A stretch of 64,000 bases of DNA from Prescottella subtropica (GTDB lineage: Bacteria > Actinomycetota > Actinomycetes > Mycobacteriales > Mycobacteriaceae), in assembly GCF_005434945.1 (NCBI RefSeq), contig NZ_SKCH01000002.1, positions 62,001-126,000 of the forward strand. Direction: 5' to 3'. The notes beneath the pieces were generated by a model. That model was not told the DNA's origin and ran no database searches. It worked only from the letters and a program-made list of their open reading frames with translations. Position 1 is the first letter of the stretch; each line of letters starts with the position of its first letter. This document shows, in pieces, positions 44,768-52,938 of this stretch. The position numbers and the translations under genes were made by a program.

Positions 44768-45936
44768 CCCTGCTCCTCCGTGTCCGTTTCGGCGGGCAGC
44801 CACGCGTCCACCCGCCAGTCTCCGTCGGCGGTGACGTCGAGCCGGCCACCGGCGAGCGTCACCCGCTCGGCCATCCCGATCAGGCCGTGCCCCTCTATGT
44901 TCGGTTCCGCACCGGCCGGTCGCCGGTTGGTGACGCGCACCGCGACACCGCCGTCGCGCCGGGTCACCGCCACCGTCACCGCCCCGTCCGGGTCGGCGTG
45001 TTTCATGGTGTTGGTCAGCGACTCCTGCACCACCCGCAGCAGGGTGAGCCGGCCGATCGCGTCGAGTCGGCCGAGGTCCGGATCGACCCGGACGTCGACG
45101 GTGAACCCGGCCGCGCGGGTGCGGTCGACGGCGGCGGCGATCTCGTCCGGTACCGCACCGGCCTCGACGAGCGCGACCTCACCCAACGCGGGATCCCGCA
45201 GCGCCACCAGCAGCCGCCGGATGTCCGACAGCGCCCCCGACGCGGTGGCGTGGACGTCGTCGAACACACTGCGGACCCGCGGGTCGGCCTCCGCCACCAC
45301 GTGCCGGGCGACGCCGATCCGAAGCACGATCGACGCCATGTGGTGCGCCACCAGATCGTGGAGTTCCCGGGCCAGTGCGCTGCGCTCGTCGGCGCGGGCG
45401 CGCGCCGCCTCACCCGCCCGGCGGGACTCGGCCTCCGCGGCCCGCGCCGCATAGGTGGCGGCGAGGTCACGTTGCGCCCGCAGATAGAGGCCGAGCAGCA
45501 GGGGCAGTCCGACGACCGCGAGCGTCTCGACGGCGGTCGCCGGACGCCAGAACGTCGCATAGGTTTCGGAGGCGAGCCCGAGGAGCACCGAACCCGTCCA
45601 ACCTGCTGTCGCCACGATCACCGGTGCGGCGCGACGGGACCGCATCGCCACCTCGCCCACCCCGATCGCACCGAGATAGGGGACCAGACCGGCCAGACCC
45701 CACGCATGCTCGGTGAACATCACCGCCGCGAGCGCGGACAGCACGAGCGAGACCGGCAGCGGGCGTCGACCCCCGACCAGGAACGTCGCTGCGGCCGCGA
45801 ATGCGGTCACCCAGTACCAGCCGGGCACCCGGTACTCGCCGGGGAAGGTCCCTGCGAGCAGCAGCAGCGGTACCAGGAGCAGCGGAAGAAAACGGGCCCA
45901 CGACAGAAGGGAGTGACGCCGGGTCGACGAGGGCAT
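44764..45936 (-). CDS. NarL-type sensor histidine kinase
   Basis: 390 residues with about five or six membrane spans in the first 155, then a HisKA_3 dimerisation domain with His193 in ARELHDLVAHH and a C-terminal HATPase (VVQESLTNTMKHA, GHGLIGMAERV). There is almost no extracellular sensing domain, so it probably senses a membrane or cell-wall cue. Coupled to the response regulator at 44120-44767. Confidence 0.9.
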   Translation of the reverse strand: MPSSTRRHSLLSWARFLPLLLVPLLLLAGTFPGEYRVPGWYWVTAFAAAATFLVGGRRPLPVSLVLSALAAVMFTEHAWGLAGLVPYLGAIGVGEVAMRSRRAAPVIVATAGWTGSVLLGLASETYATFWRPATAVETLAVVGLPLLLGLYLRAQRDLAATYAARAAEAESRRAGEAARARADERSALARELHDLVAHHMASIVLRIGVARHVVAEADPRVRSVFDDVHATASGALSDIRRLLVALRDPALGEVALVEAGAVPDEIAAAVDRTRAAGFTVDVRVDPDLGRLDAIGRLTLLRVVQESLTNTMKHADPDGAVTVAVTRRDGGVAVRVTNRRPAGAEPNIEGHGLIGMAERVTLAGGRLDVTADGDWRVDAWLPAETDTEEQG

Positions 45937-46004
45937 GGGTCAAGAGTAGGCGGCAGGCCGCGTCACCAGCGGAGCTGTACCAGCCGGACGGTAAAGTTTG
46001 TGCG

Positions 46005-46379
46005 ATGAACAAGTGGTTGCTGTTGTCCGCGGCGATCGGACTCGAGGTCGCGGCGACGCTGTCGCTGCGGGCGGCACTCGACCACACCGGTTGGTACGCG
46101 GTCGTGGTCGTCGGCTACCTGGGGGCGTTCACCGCACTGTCGTTCGCGTTGCGGTCGGGCATGGGGATCGGCGTGGCCTACGGCATCTGGGGAGCGACCG
46201 GGGTCGCGCTCACCGCAGTCCTCGCGACCGTGCTGTTCGGCGACCCCCTCACCGCACTCATGGGGGTGGGTATCGCGCTCGTCATCGCGGGCGTCCTGTG
46301 CGTCGAGCTCGGATCCTCGTCGGCACACGACGATGCGACCGGCGATGATTCGGCCGAGGGCCGGGAGGTCGCCGCATGA
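46005..46379 (+). CDS. SMR-family efflux transporter subunit 1
   Basis: 124 residues, four membrane helices, the essential Glu14 in AIGLEVAATLS and the helix-3 signature GVAYGIWGATGVA. An acidic cytosolic tail of about 20 residues follows the last helix. It overlaps the next SMR gene by ATGA, the layout of heterodimeric small multidrug resistance pairs (EbrAB-like). The ribosome site is weak. Confidence 0.85.
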   Translation: MNKWLLLSAAIGLEVAATLSLRAALDHTGWYAVVVVGYLGAFTALSFALRSGMGIGVAYGIWGATGVALTAVLATVLFGDPLTALMGVGIALVIAGVLCVELGSSSAHDDATGDDSAEGREVAA

Positions 46380-46702
46380 TGTGGCTCTTCCTGATCGGCG
46401 CGATCCTCACCGAGGTCGTCGGCACCCTCGCGCTGCGCACGGCCGTGCACACCGGGCGCACCACCTGGTACGGCGTCACCGCCGCCGGATACCTCGCCGC
46501 GTTCACCCTCCTCAGCCTCGCCCTCGACCGCGGCATGACGATCGGCGTCGCCTACGGAATCTGGTCGGCCGCCGGTGTCGCGATCATCGCGCTCGCGTCG
46601 CGCGTCCTGTTCCGCGAACCCCTCACCCGCGTGATGATGATCGGGATCGGCCTCATCGTCGCCGGGGTGCTGTGCATCGAACTCGGCGCGATGCACGGGT
46701 AG
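46376..46702 (+). CDS. SMR-family efflux transporter subunit 2
   Basis: 108 residues, four helices, essential Glu13 in AILTEVVGTLAL and GVAYGIWSAAGVA in helix 3. It lacks the acidic tail of its partner. Translationally coupled to the first subunit, so an antiparallel heterodimer exporting cationic compounds is likely. The start is one of two consecutive ATGs. Confidence 0.85.
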   Translation: MMWLFLIGAILTEVVGTLALRTAVHTGRTTWYGVTAAGYLAAFTLLSLALDRGMTIGVAYGIWSAAGVAIIALASRVLFREPLTRVMMIGIGLIVAGVLCIELGAMHG

Positions 46703-46760
46703 CGAAACGCGGCCGGAACCACTGACCGGATCGGGCCGGTCTGCACGGTACGGTGACGTC

Positions 46761-47561
46761 ATGCCCATCGCGACCGTCAACGGAATCCCTCTGAACTACC
46801 AGGTCAAGGGTGAGGGCGACCTCGTCGTGCTGATCATGGGCACCGGGAGTCCCGGCCGGGTGTGGGACCTGCATCAGGTTCCGGCGTTGGTGGCGGCAGG
46901 CTACCGGGTGTGCACCTTCGACAACCGCGGTATCGCCCCGTCCGGGGAGAGCGTCGGCGGGATCACGATCGAGGCGATGGTGGCGGACACGGCGGGCCTG
47001 ATCGAACTGCTCGGTGGTCCCGCGTATGTGGTGGGGACGTCGATGGGGGCGCAGGTGGCGCAGGAGTTGGCGCTCGCCCGCCCGGATCTGGTGCGCAAGG
47101 CCGTCTTCCTGGCCGGTCATGCCCGGATGGACCAGTTCCAGCGCACTCTCAACGAGGGGGAGCGGGCGCTCGAGGATTCCGGTGTGACGTTGCCGGCGAA
47201 GTACCGGGCCGCGGTCACCGCGGTGATGAATCTGTCGCCGGCCACGCTGGCCGACCAGCATGCGGCCCGCGACTGGCTCGACGTGTTCGAGTTCTCTACC
47301 GGCAAGACGTCCGCGGGGGTGCGGGCGCAGTTGGCGATGGACCGGGACTTCGACCGGGCCCACGCCTACCGGGGTATCACCCGGCCGTGCCTGTCCGTCG
47401 GATTCGCCGACGACCGGATGATTCCCGCGTACCTGTCCCAGGAGGTTGCCGACGCGATCCCGGGCGCGGACTACCAGGAGATCCCCGACGCCGGACATTA
47501 CGGTTACCTCGAACGTCCCGAGGCCGTGAACAAGGTCGTGCTGGACTTCCTCGCCGGCTGA
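46761..47561 (+). CDS. Alpha/beta-hydrolase
   Basis: A 266-residue alpha/beta-hydrolase with the nucleophile elbow VVGTSMGAQ (Ser94) and the histidine in DAGHYGYLERPE near the C-terminus. Nearest broad groups are esterases, lactonases and type II thioesterase-like hydrolases; substrate unknown. It ends 7 nt before the condensation-domain gene and is probably cotranscribed, so release or editing of a thioester-linked product is one possibility (inference). Confidence 0.8.
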   Translation: MPIATVNGIPLNYQVKGEGDLVVLIMGTGSPGRVWDLHQVPALVAAGYRVCTFDNRGIAPSGESVGGITIEAMVADTAGLIELLGGPAYVVGTSMGAQVAQELALARPDLVRKAVFLAGHARMDQFQRTLNEGERALEDSGVTLPAKYRAAVTAVMNLSPATLADQHAARDWLDVFEFSTGKTSAGVRAQLAMDRDFDRAHAYRGITRPCLSVGFADDRMIPAYLSQEVADAIPGADYQEIPDAGHYGYLERPEAVNKVVLDFLAG

Positions 47562-47568
47562 CGAGCGT

Positions 47569-50223
47569 ATGCGTACCACGAGGGACGACCGAGACCACGC
47601 GCCGACCGTGCGTACCTCCGACGAGTCGGTCGTGGCGTTGCCGGTCACCGCGGCGCAGGCCACGGTTCTCACGACCCGGCCGGTTGCGGCACCCGCCGCC
47701 GTCACCACCCGTGCCCTCGTCGTCGAGATCGCCGGGCCGGTCGATCCGGATCGACTGGCCGACGCGATCCGGCGGACCGTGCTCCGCACGGAGGCACTGC
47801 ACGTGCGACTGCGGGCCGGCGCCGACGGCACGTGGCGTCAGGTTCCGGTGTCCCGGGACGCGATGACCACGTGGCGGCCCGCGGTGGTCGATGTGCGCGG
47901 CGCCGACGACCCGGATGCGGCGGCGCAGCGGTGGACGGACGACGACCGGGCCGCCGTCGTCGACGTCACCGGTGGTGACCCGCTGTTCGCGCACGCGGTC
48001 GTCCGCGTCGCCGACGACCGTGTCCTCTGGTATCAGCGGTATCACGAGGCGGTCGTCGACGCAGCCGGCATGTCCCTGATCGTCGCGGATGTCGCGGCCC
48101 GCTACGGGGACCCGAATCTTGCGTCACCGTCGAAGGACTGGTCGCTGGCGGCACTCGTCGACGCCGACCGCGAGTACCGGTCGTCGCCGCGGTTCGCAGC
48201 CGACCGAGGCTTCTGGATCACCGAGATCGCGGCGACCCCGGAACCGCCGAGGCTCTGCCGGGCCGCCACCGATGCGTCCGCACCGGCGGAGTCGACGACC
48301 GTCGAGATCGAATCGGCCATCGCGGACGCGCTCGCCGAGTTCGCGGCCGCGGTGGGGATCCGTCGGGCGCGCGTGCCGATGGCGCTGCTGATCGCCTACC
48401 TGCACCACAGCACCGGCCGGCGGGACGTCACGGTGTCGGTGCCCGTGCCGGCGCGGGTCGGTGGTGCGATGCACCGCACCCCCGGCACGGTGTCGACGGT
48501 GCTGCCGGTGACGTTCCGGGTGGACCCGGACACCACCGTCGGCGATCTCGCACACGCGATCGACACCCGGTTGACGGAAGTGTTGCGCCACGGACGGTTC
48601 CCCGTCGACGCTCTCGTGCGGGAAATGGCACCCGGACGCCGGGTGTTCGGTCCGAGTATCGGCTCGATGACGGAGAGCAGGACACTGCGTTTCGGCGACC
48701 ACCGTGCCCGGATCCGGGACGTGGTCACCGGACCGGTCGACGATCTCGCGTTCACCGTCCACAGCGGCGCACCCGGGGAACCGATCCGTATCGATCTGCG
48801 GGCCCCGGCGGGGCGGCGACGGGACCTGCTGCGGCATCAGGATCGGCTGGTGGCGTTCGTCTCCCGGTTCCTGGGGGACCCGGTGTCCCCGATCGGGAAA
48901 CTCGAATTCGTTTCGGGGGAGCCGGAACTGATCGGAACGGACGACGGCACCGCGGTGTTGTCGCCGGCGCAGCGACTGCACTGGCTCCGGCACCGGGCCG
49001 CGGGATCGTCCGCGCGCGCGGATCACGCGCTCGTGGTGCGCCTGCGTGACCCGATCGACGTGGACGTGCTGACCCGTGCCCTCGACGACGTCGTCGACCG
49101 GCACGCGCCGTTGCACACGGTGTTCACGCCGGACGGTGCGGAGACGTTCGTGTCGTCCGGTGCACGGCCGGGCGTCGACGTGATCGAGGTCGGCGGCGAC
49201 GACCTCGACCGGCGCGCCTACGAACTGGCGCAACTGCGGATCGACCTGACGGAGGAGGCGCCGCTGCGGGTCCACGTCGTGCGCGACGACGCCCGCCGCC
49301 AGGCACTGCTGCTGACGATGCACCACCTGGCCGTGGACGAGGGGTCGGTGGCACCGCTGCTCGGCGATCTGCTCACCGCGTACGCCGCCCGCATCGACGG
49401 CCGCGCACCGCGGTGGGAGCCACTCGACGTGCAGTACGCGGACTACGCACGTTGGCAGTGCGCCCGGCTCGGCGATCCCGGCGACCCCGACAGCAGATAT
49501 GCGCGGCAGTCGGCGTTCTGGCGGAAACGGTTGGCGGGCATGCCGTCCCGGCTGCATCTGCCGGCCCCGGCGGGGGTGCGGGAACCGCGCCGACGGATGG
49601 TGCCGATCGAGATCGACGCCACGGTCCACGAGGGCGTCGAGCATCTGGCGCGTCGAGTGGGAACCGACCTGTCCACGATTCTGCAGGCGGCGCTGGTGAC
49701 CCTGCTGTCCCGGCACGGCGCCGGCAGCGACATCCCGATCGGTGTGTTCGCCGCGGGCCGGGACGAGGACGTGCTCACCCGGATGGTCGGCTGCTTCTTC
49801 AATGTCGTCGTGTCGCGCACCGACATCGGGGGGCACCCCGATTTCGAGGAGATCCTCACCCGGGTGCATGCGGCGAACGTCGCAGCGCTCGACCACCGGG
49901 ACATCGGATTCGCCGACGTGGCCGCGGACCTGCCCGGACGCGGATCCGAACGGCGCTATCCGCAGGTCGTGCTGGTGCGGCACGAGTCGCTGCCCGTCGA
50001 CGCCTTCGCGGTTCCGGTCGACGGTGTCGCATCGGTCCCGGTCGGCTTGCCGGCCACGGAGTTGACGTTCGGGTTCTTCGATCCGGCCGGGCCGGGCCCG
50101 GTCCGCGGCTACTTCGAGTTCTCCACCGGCACCCTCGACCGGGAATCGGTGACGGCGTGGGCGCGCGCCCTGCCGGCGTTGCTGGCGTCGGTCGCCGATC
50201 GGGAACGCCGCCGCGACGAGTGA
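47569..50223 (+). CDS. Stand-alone tandem NRPS condensation-domain protein (C-C didomain)
   Basis: 884 residues containing two condensation-type acyltransferase domains and nothing else. Domain 1 (about 20-440) has a degenerate active site, YHEAVVDA at 158-165, where HHxxxDG has lost its first His and the Gly. Domain 2 (about 462-875) has HHLAVDE at 585-591 with both His and Asp present, plus YADYARWQ and CFFNVVVSRTD landmarks. No adenylation, carrier or thioesterase domain is present. It may condense free or protein-bound acyl groups in trans, with domain 1 structural or binding. Next comes an MbtH gene. The product is unknown. Confidence 0.8.
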   Translation: MRTTRDDRDHAPTVRTSDESVVALPVTAAQATVLTTRPVAAPAAVTTRALVVEIAGPVDPDRLADAIRRTVLRTEALHVRLRAGADGTWRQVPVSRDAMTTWRPAVVDVRGADDPDAAAQRWTDDDRAAVVDVTGGDPLFAHAVVRVADDRVLWYQRYHEAVVDAAGMSLIVADVAARYGDPNLASPSKDWSLAALVDADREYRSSPRFAADRGFWITEIAATPEPPRLCRAATDASAPAESTTVEIESAIADALAEFAAAVGIRRARVPMALLIAYLHHSTGRRDVTVSVPVPARVGGAMHRTPGTVSTVLPVTFRVDPDTTVGDLAHAIDTRLTEVLRHGRFPVDALVREMAPGRRVFGPSIGSMTESRTLRFGDHRARIRDVVTGPVDDLAFTVHSGAPGEPIRIDLRAPAGRRRDLLRHQDRLVAFVSRFLGDPVSPIGKLEFVSGEPELIGTDDGTAVLSPAQRLHWLRHRAAGSSARADHALVVRLRDPIDVDVLTRALDDVVDRHAPLHTVFTPDGAETFVSSGARPGVDVIEVGGDDLDRRAYELAQLRIDLTEEAPLRVHVVRDDARRQALLLTMHHLAVDEGSVAPLLGDLLTAYAARIDGRAPRWEPLDVQYADYARWQCARLGDPGDPDSRYARQSAFWRKRLAGMPSRLHLPAPAGVREPRRRMVPIEIDATVHEGVEHLARRVGTDLSTILQAALVTLLSRHGAGSDIPIGVFAAGRDEDVLTRMVGCFFNVVVSRTDIGGHPDFEEILTRVHAANVAALDHRDIGFADVAADLPGRGSERRYPQVVLVRHESLPVDAFAVPVDGVASVPVGLPATELTFGFFDPAGPGPVRGYFEFSTGTLDRESVTAWARALPALLASVADRERRRDE

Positions 50224-50401
50224 TCCGACGGACCGACCGCGGTGCCCGTGTCGCGTCGTATTCCGCGAATGTCCGTGAATGTCCTCGGATGTCGCCGAAT
50301 CGTGGCAACAGATTCACCGTTCGGTTCCCGCACGACCGGATATCGTCGGTCACCTTGCTAGGCTGATCACAGACAACCCGTAGCGCGACAAGCGAGGTTA
50401 G

Positions 50402-50635
50402 ATGAGCACCAATCCGTTCGACGACGAAGACGGCCGCTTCTACGTGCTGGTCAACGACGAGGACCAGCACTCGCTGTGGCCGACGTTCTCCGAGGTCCCG
50501 CAGGGCTGGAAGATCGTGTTCGGTGAGGATTCGCGTCAGGCGTGCGTCGACTACGTCGAGAAGAACTGGACCGACATGCGTCCGAAGAGCCTGCGCGAGG
50601 CCATGGAACAGGACCAGAAGAACGCCGGTCGGTAA
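50402..50635 (+). CDS. MbtH-family protein
   Basis: 77 residues with the full MbtH signature: [15 protein letters not shown], and [15 protein letters not shown]. MbtH proteins bind and activate NRPS adenylation domains, yet none is encoded nearby, so its partner must be elsewhere or this is a different use. The ATG at 50402 has GAGG upstream. The 178-nt gap to the condensation gene contains TAGGCT at 50359-50364, a possible -10, so it may have its own promoter. Confidence 0.93.
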   Translation: MSTNPFDDEDGRFYVLVNDEDQHSLWPTFSEVPQGWKIVFGEDSRQACVDYVEKNWTDMRPKSLREAMEQDQKNAGR

Positions 50636-50646
50636 CTCCCGGTCCG

Positions 50647-52119
50647 CTACCGGGTGCCGCCCTCCCCGGATGCGGGCAGAGACGTGTTCGTCACCACGCT
50701 GCGTCGTCCGAATTTCGGGCGGCGCAGCGTCGTGTTCCGGCGTCCCACGCCGCCTCGCCGCAGCCGTGGCGGGCGGCGCAACGTCCGGGCGCCCCACTCG
50801 CCGAGCGTGACACCGGCCGCGAGTGCACACCCGACACCGAACGCCGCCAGCAGCGCGGACAGGCCGAGCAGCATCTCGTCGTTGAGCAGCGCGTACAGGC
50901 CGCGGTACAGCGCCAGGCCGGGGAGCAACGGCGTGATCCCGGCGACCGCGACCACCAGCGGTGGCGTCAGTGCGCGACGCGCCATCAGACCACCCGCGAA
51001 GCCGACGACGGTCGCCGCGATCGCCGACGAGATCACCGGACCCACCCCCGCACTCTCCGCCAGCACGAAGAACAACAGCCCCGCGGCGCCACCCAGTCCG
51101 GCGGCGGTCAGGGCACGACGTTCCGCGTAACACGCCATCGCGAAGAACATCGATGCCAGCGCACCCGCGACCACCTTCGCCGGCAGTTGGGTGATGTCCG
51201 GGGGCGCGGCATTGCTGATCACCGGCAGATTCGCGCCGAGGGCACCCGCGAGTCGCAGCGACATCGCGACACCGGCGATGATGCCGCCGGTCATCATCAG
51301 CACCTCGAAGAAGCGGGCGGACGCCGTGATCGGTGCACCGGTGATGGCATCCTGCACCGAACCCACCAGGGACAGCCCGGACAGCAGCACCACGACACCG
51401 GCCGCGATGATCAGCGACGGACGGATCACCACCCCCAGTTGATCCTGGACGGTGTACAGCGCGGTGGCGGGGGCCGCAGCGATGAGTCCGCCGACGACCT
51501 GCTGGAAGAAGTACGGTAGCCCGAGTCGGTTGAGGACCCGGTTGACCCGGTCGATCACGACGGTCGTGAGGAACGCGACGACCGTGATCAGCGGCCCGCC
51601 GCCGAGCAGCACCGCCACCGCCGCAGCCAGACCCGCCCAGCCCACCGTCGCGACCCACCGGCTGTACGGGTGGGGTGCCGACACGATCGCGTCGAGCGCG
51701 GCGTGCGCCTGCCCCGGGGTGATCGCCTCGAGCCGGATCCGGCGGGTCAGTCGGTCGGCGGCCGCGAGCCGGGTGAAATCCATCGACCGGTAGTGCACGA
51801 TCCGCATCGTGCTCGCCGGCGGGATCAACGGTCCACGATGCGCGGACAGGACGATCGAGTTGTAGGTGACATCCACGTCGCACTGCGCCAGACCGTATGT
51901 CGCGGCCACGAACCGCACCTGCGTCGCGGTGTCCACCGCGGACGTGCCCGACGCCAGCAGCAGATCCCCGATCCGCACCGCCAGATCCAGTACCTCCGCG
52001 ACCCGCGCGTCGTCGGTGAGGTCGATCGGCTGCAGCGGGGTCGGCGCCGCTGTGACCGCGTCCGCGGTCGCCCGGCGGTCCTTGACCAGACTGCCGAGTG
52101 ACGCCGCGAACCGGCGCAC
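50647..52119 (-). CDS. ThrE-family threonine/serine exporter
   Basis: 490 residues: an N-terminal cytosolic ThrE domain (about 35-150, with LLLASGTSAVDTATQVRFVA) followed by about ten membrane helices. ThrE of Corynebacterium exports threonine and serine. The C-terminus carries a basic tail of about 45 residues (RRPPRLRRGGVGRR). The GTG at 52119 lies one base after the stop of the NTF2-like gene, so the two are cotranscribed. It converges on mbtH with only 11 nt between stops; a small hairpin at 50638-50654 spans the junction. Confidence 0.88.
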   Translation of the reverse strand: MRRFAASLGSLVKDRRATADAVTAAPTPLQPIDLTDDARVAEVLDLAVRIGDLLLASGTSAVDTATQVRFVAATYGLAQCDVDVTYNSIVLSAHRGPLIPPASTMRIVHYRSMDFTRLAAADRLTRRIRLEAITPGQAHAALDAIVSAPHPYSRWVATVGWAGLAAAVAVLLGGGPLITVVAFLTTVVIDRVNRVLNRLGLPYFFQQVVGGLIAAAPATALYTVQDQLGVVIRPSLIIAAGVVVLLSGLSLVGSVQDAITGAPITASARFFEVLMMTGGIIAGVAMSLRLAGALGANLPVISNAAPPDITQLPAKVVAGALASMFFAMACYAERRALTAAGLGGAAGLLFFVLAESAGVGPVISSAIAATVVGFAGGLMARRALTPPLVVAVAGITPLLPGLALYRGLYALLNDEMLLGLSALLAAFGVGCALAAGVTLGEWGARTLRRPPRLRRGGVGRRNTTLRRPKFGRRSVVTNTSLPASGEGGTR

Positions 52120-52120
52120 G

Positions 52121-52513
52121 TCAGATGTCGGTGACGAGATCCTTCTCCGTGAGATCGGTGGCCTCCAGTGCCGATGCGAGTGTGTCGTGCTGGAATACCG
52201 CAGTCACCTGATCGTGCACCACCCGGAAAGCGGTGGCGACGTTCGTGGCCTCGACCGCCTCGACCGCCTCGTCGGGGTTTACCGTCGCCCGTTCCTCGAC
52301 CACCACGACGCCGTCGTGCACGAACATCCGGCCGGGCACCAGCGTAAGCCCCGCCGAACCGGCCCATTCCCGCAGCGCCGCCAGGCCCTGCGCGGCCCCC
52401 TCGGCACCGCCGATCTCGATGTCGTCGCTCGACAGCGCGAGCAGCGTCTCGATGTCCGAATCGTTGAAGGCGTCGTGCCACGCGAGGACAGTGGCGATCT
52501 CCGAGATGCGCAT
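52121..52513 (-). CDS. NTF2/SnoaL-like protein
   Basis: A 130-residue single-domain protein of the NTF2-like fold, with LAWHDAFNDSDIETLLALSSDD at the N-terminus and repeated VEAVEAT segments in the middle. No catalytic residues can be assigned. It is directly upstream of the ThrE exporter gene in the same direction. It converges on the tRNA gene side only through a short promoter gap. Confidence 0.75.
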   Translation of the reverse strand: MRISEIATVLAWHDAFNDSDIETLLALSSDDIEIGGAEGAAQGLAALREWAGSAGLTLVPGRMFVHDGVVVVEERATVNPDEAVEAVEATNVATAFRVVHDQVTAVFQHDTLASALEATDLTEKDLVTDI

Positions 52514-52595
52514 GCGACAACGCTAGTCACAACAGGCGGTCATGGCACGGTTACACACCCGAATTCGGCTATGGATATGATGAGCGCGCCCAACT

Positions 52596-52670
52596 GCCTC
52601 CTTAGCTCAGTGGTAGAGCACTCGCCTTGTAAGCGAAAGGTCGTCGGTTCAATCCCGACAGGGGGCTCCA
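52596..52670 (+). tRNA. tRNA-Thr (anticodon TGT)
   Basis: 75 nt including an encoded CCA. Acceptor arms GCCTCCT and AGGGGGC pair with one G-T wobble; the D arm GCTC/GAGC, the anticodon loop CTTGTAA and the T arm with GGTTCAATCC are all in place. The anticodon TGT reads threonine ACA/ACG codons. Confidence 0.95.
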
Positions 52671-52753
52671 GTCTCGATTCCCGTGCGTGCTGTCGGCCAC
52701 GGGTGTGAGGTATCGTCCCCGGTTACCCGCACCCGTACTTCAGGAGCCCAGCA

Positions 52754-52861
52754 ATGACGCCGATCAGTGCCCCGCAGCCGCCCGTGCTGCGCACTGTGTG
52801 GCACAGCTGGCGGCTGTACGTGGATCTGTGCCGGGTCGGGGCCCTGCGCTGTCGTAGCTGA
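52754..52861 (+). CDS. Short leader peptide (VDLCRV type) upstream of a sulfonate monooxygenase
   Basis: 35 codons from ATG 52754 to TGA 52859-52861, with AGGAG 7 nt upstream. The C-terminal half reads WRLYVDLCRVGALRCRS, with cysteine codons TGC and TGT at residues 26 and 33. Peptides of this DLCRVG type are known in actinobacteria ahead of sulfur-assimilation genes and are thought to be cis-acting cysteine attenuators. It is followed by a hairpin (52866-52890) and then the LLM monooxygenase gene. Not expected to have a function as a free peptide. Confidence 0.8.
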   Translation: MTPISAPQPPVLRTVWHSWRLYVDLCRVGALRCRS

Positions 52862-52865
52862 TCGA

Positions 52866-52890
52866 CGCCGATCACCGCGGTGAATCGGCG
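52866..52890 (+). promoter_or_regulatory. Hairpin between the leader peptide and the sulfonate monooxygenase gene
   Basis: CGCCGATCACCG pairs with CGGTGAATCGGCG with one bulged A, starting 4 nt after the leader stop codon. Position suggests an attenuator or anti-attenuator structure whose folding depends on ribosome movement through the Cys codons. No T-run follows, so Rho-dependent or translational control is also possible. Confidence 0.55.
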
Positions 52891-52938
52891 TGTTCCGCAT
52901 CGCTTCCCGCATTCTCACGACACCCCGAAGGCATCGTC

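Noticed and set aside
41414-45454. A 1346-codon open frame on the plus strand
   Set aside because: It runs across the phosphoesterase and multicopper oxidase genes in another frame and antisense over the two-component genes. It is Arg/Pro/Gly-rich with no domain, a product of strong GC codon bias.
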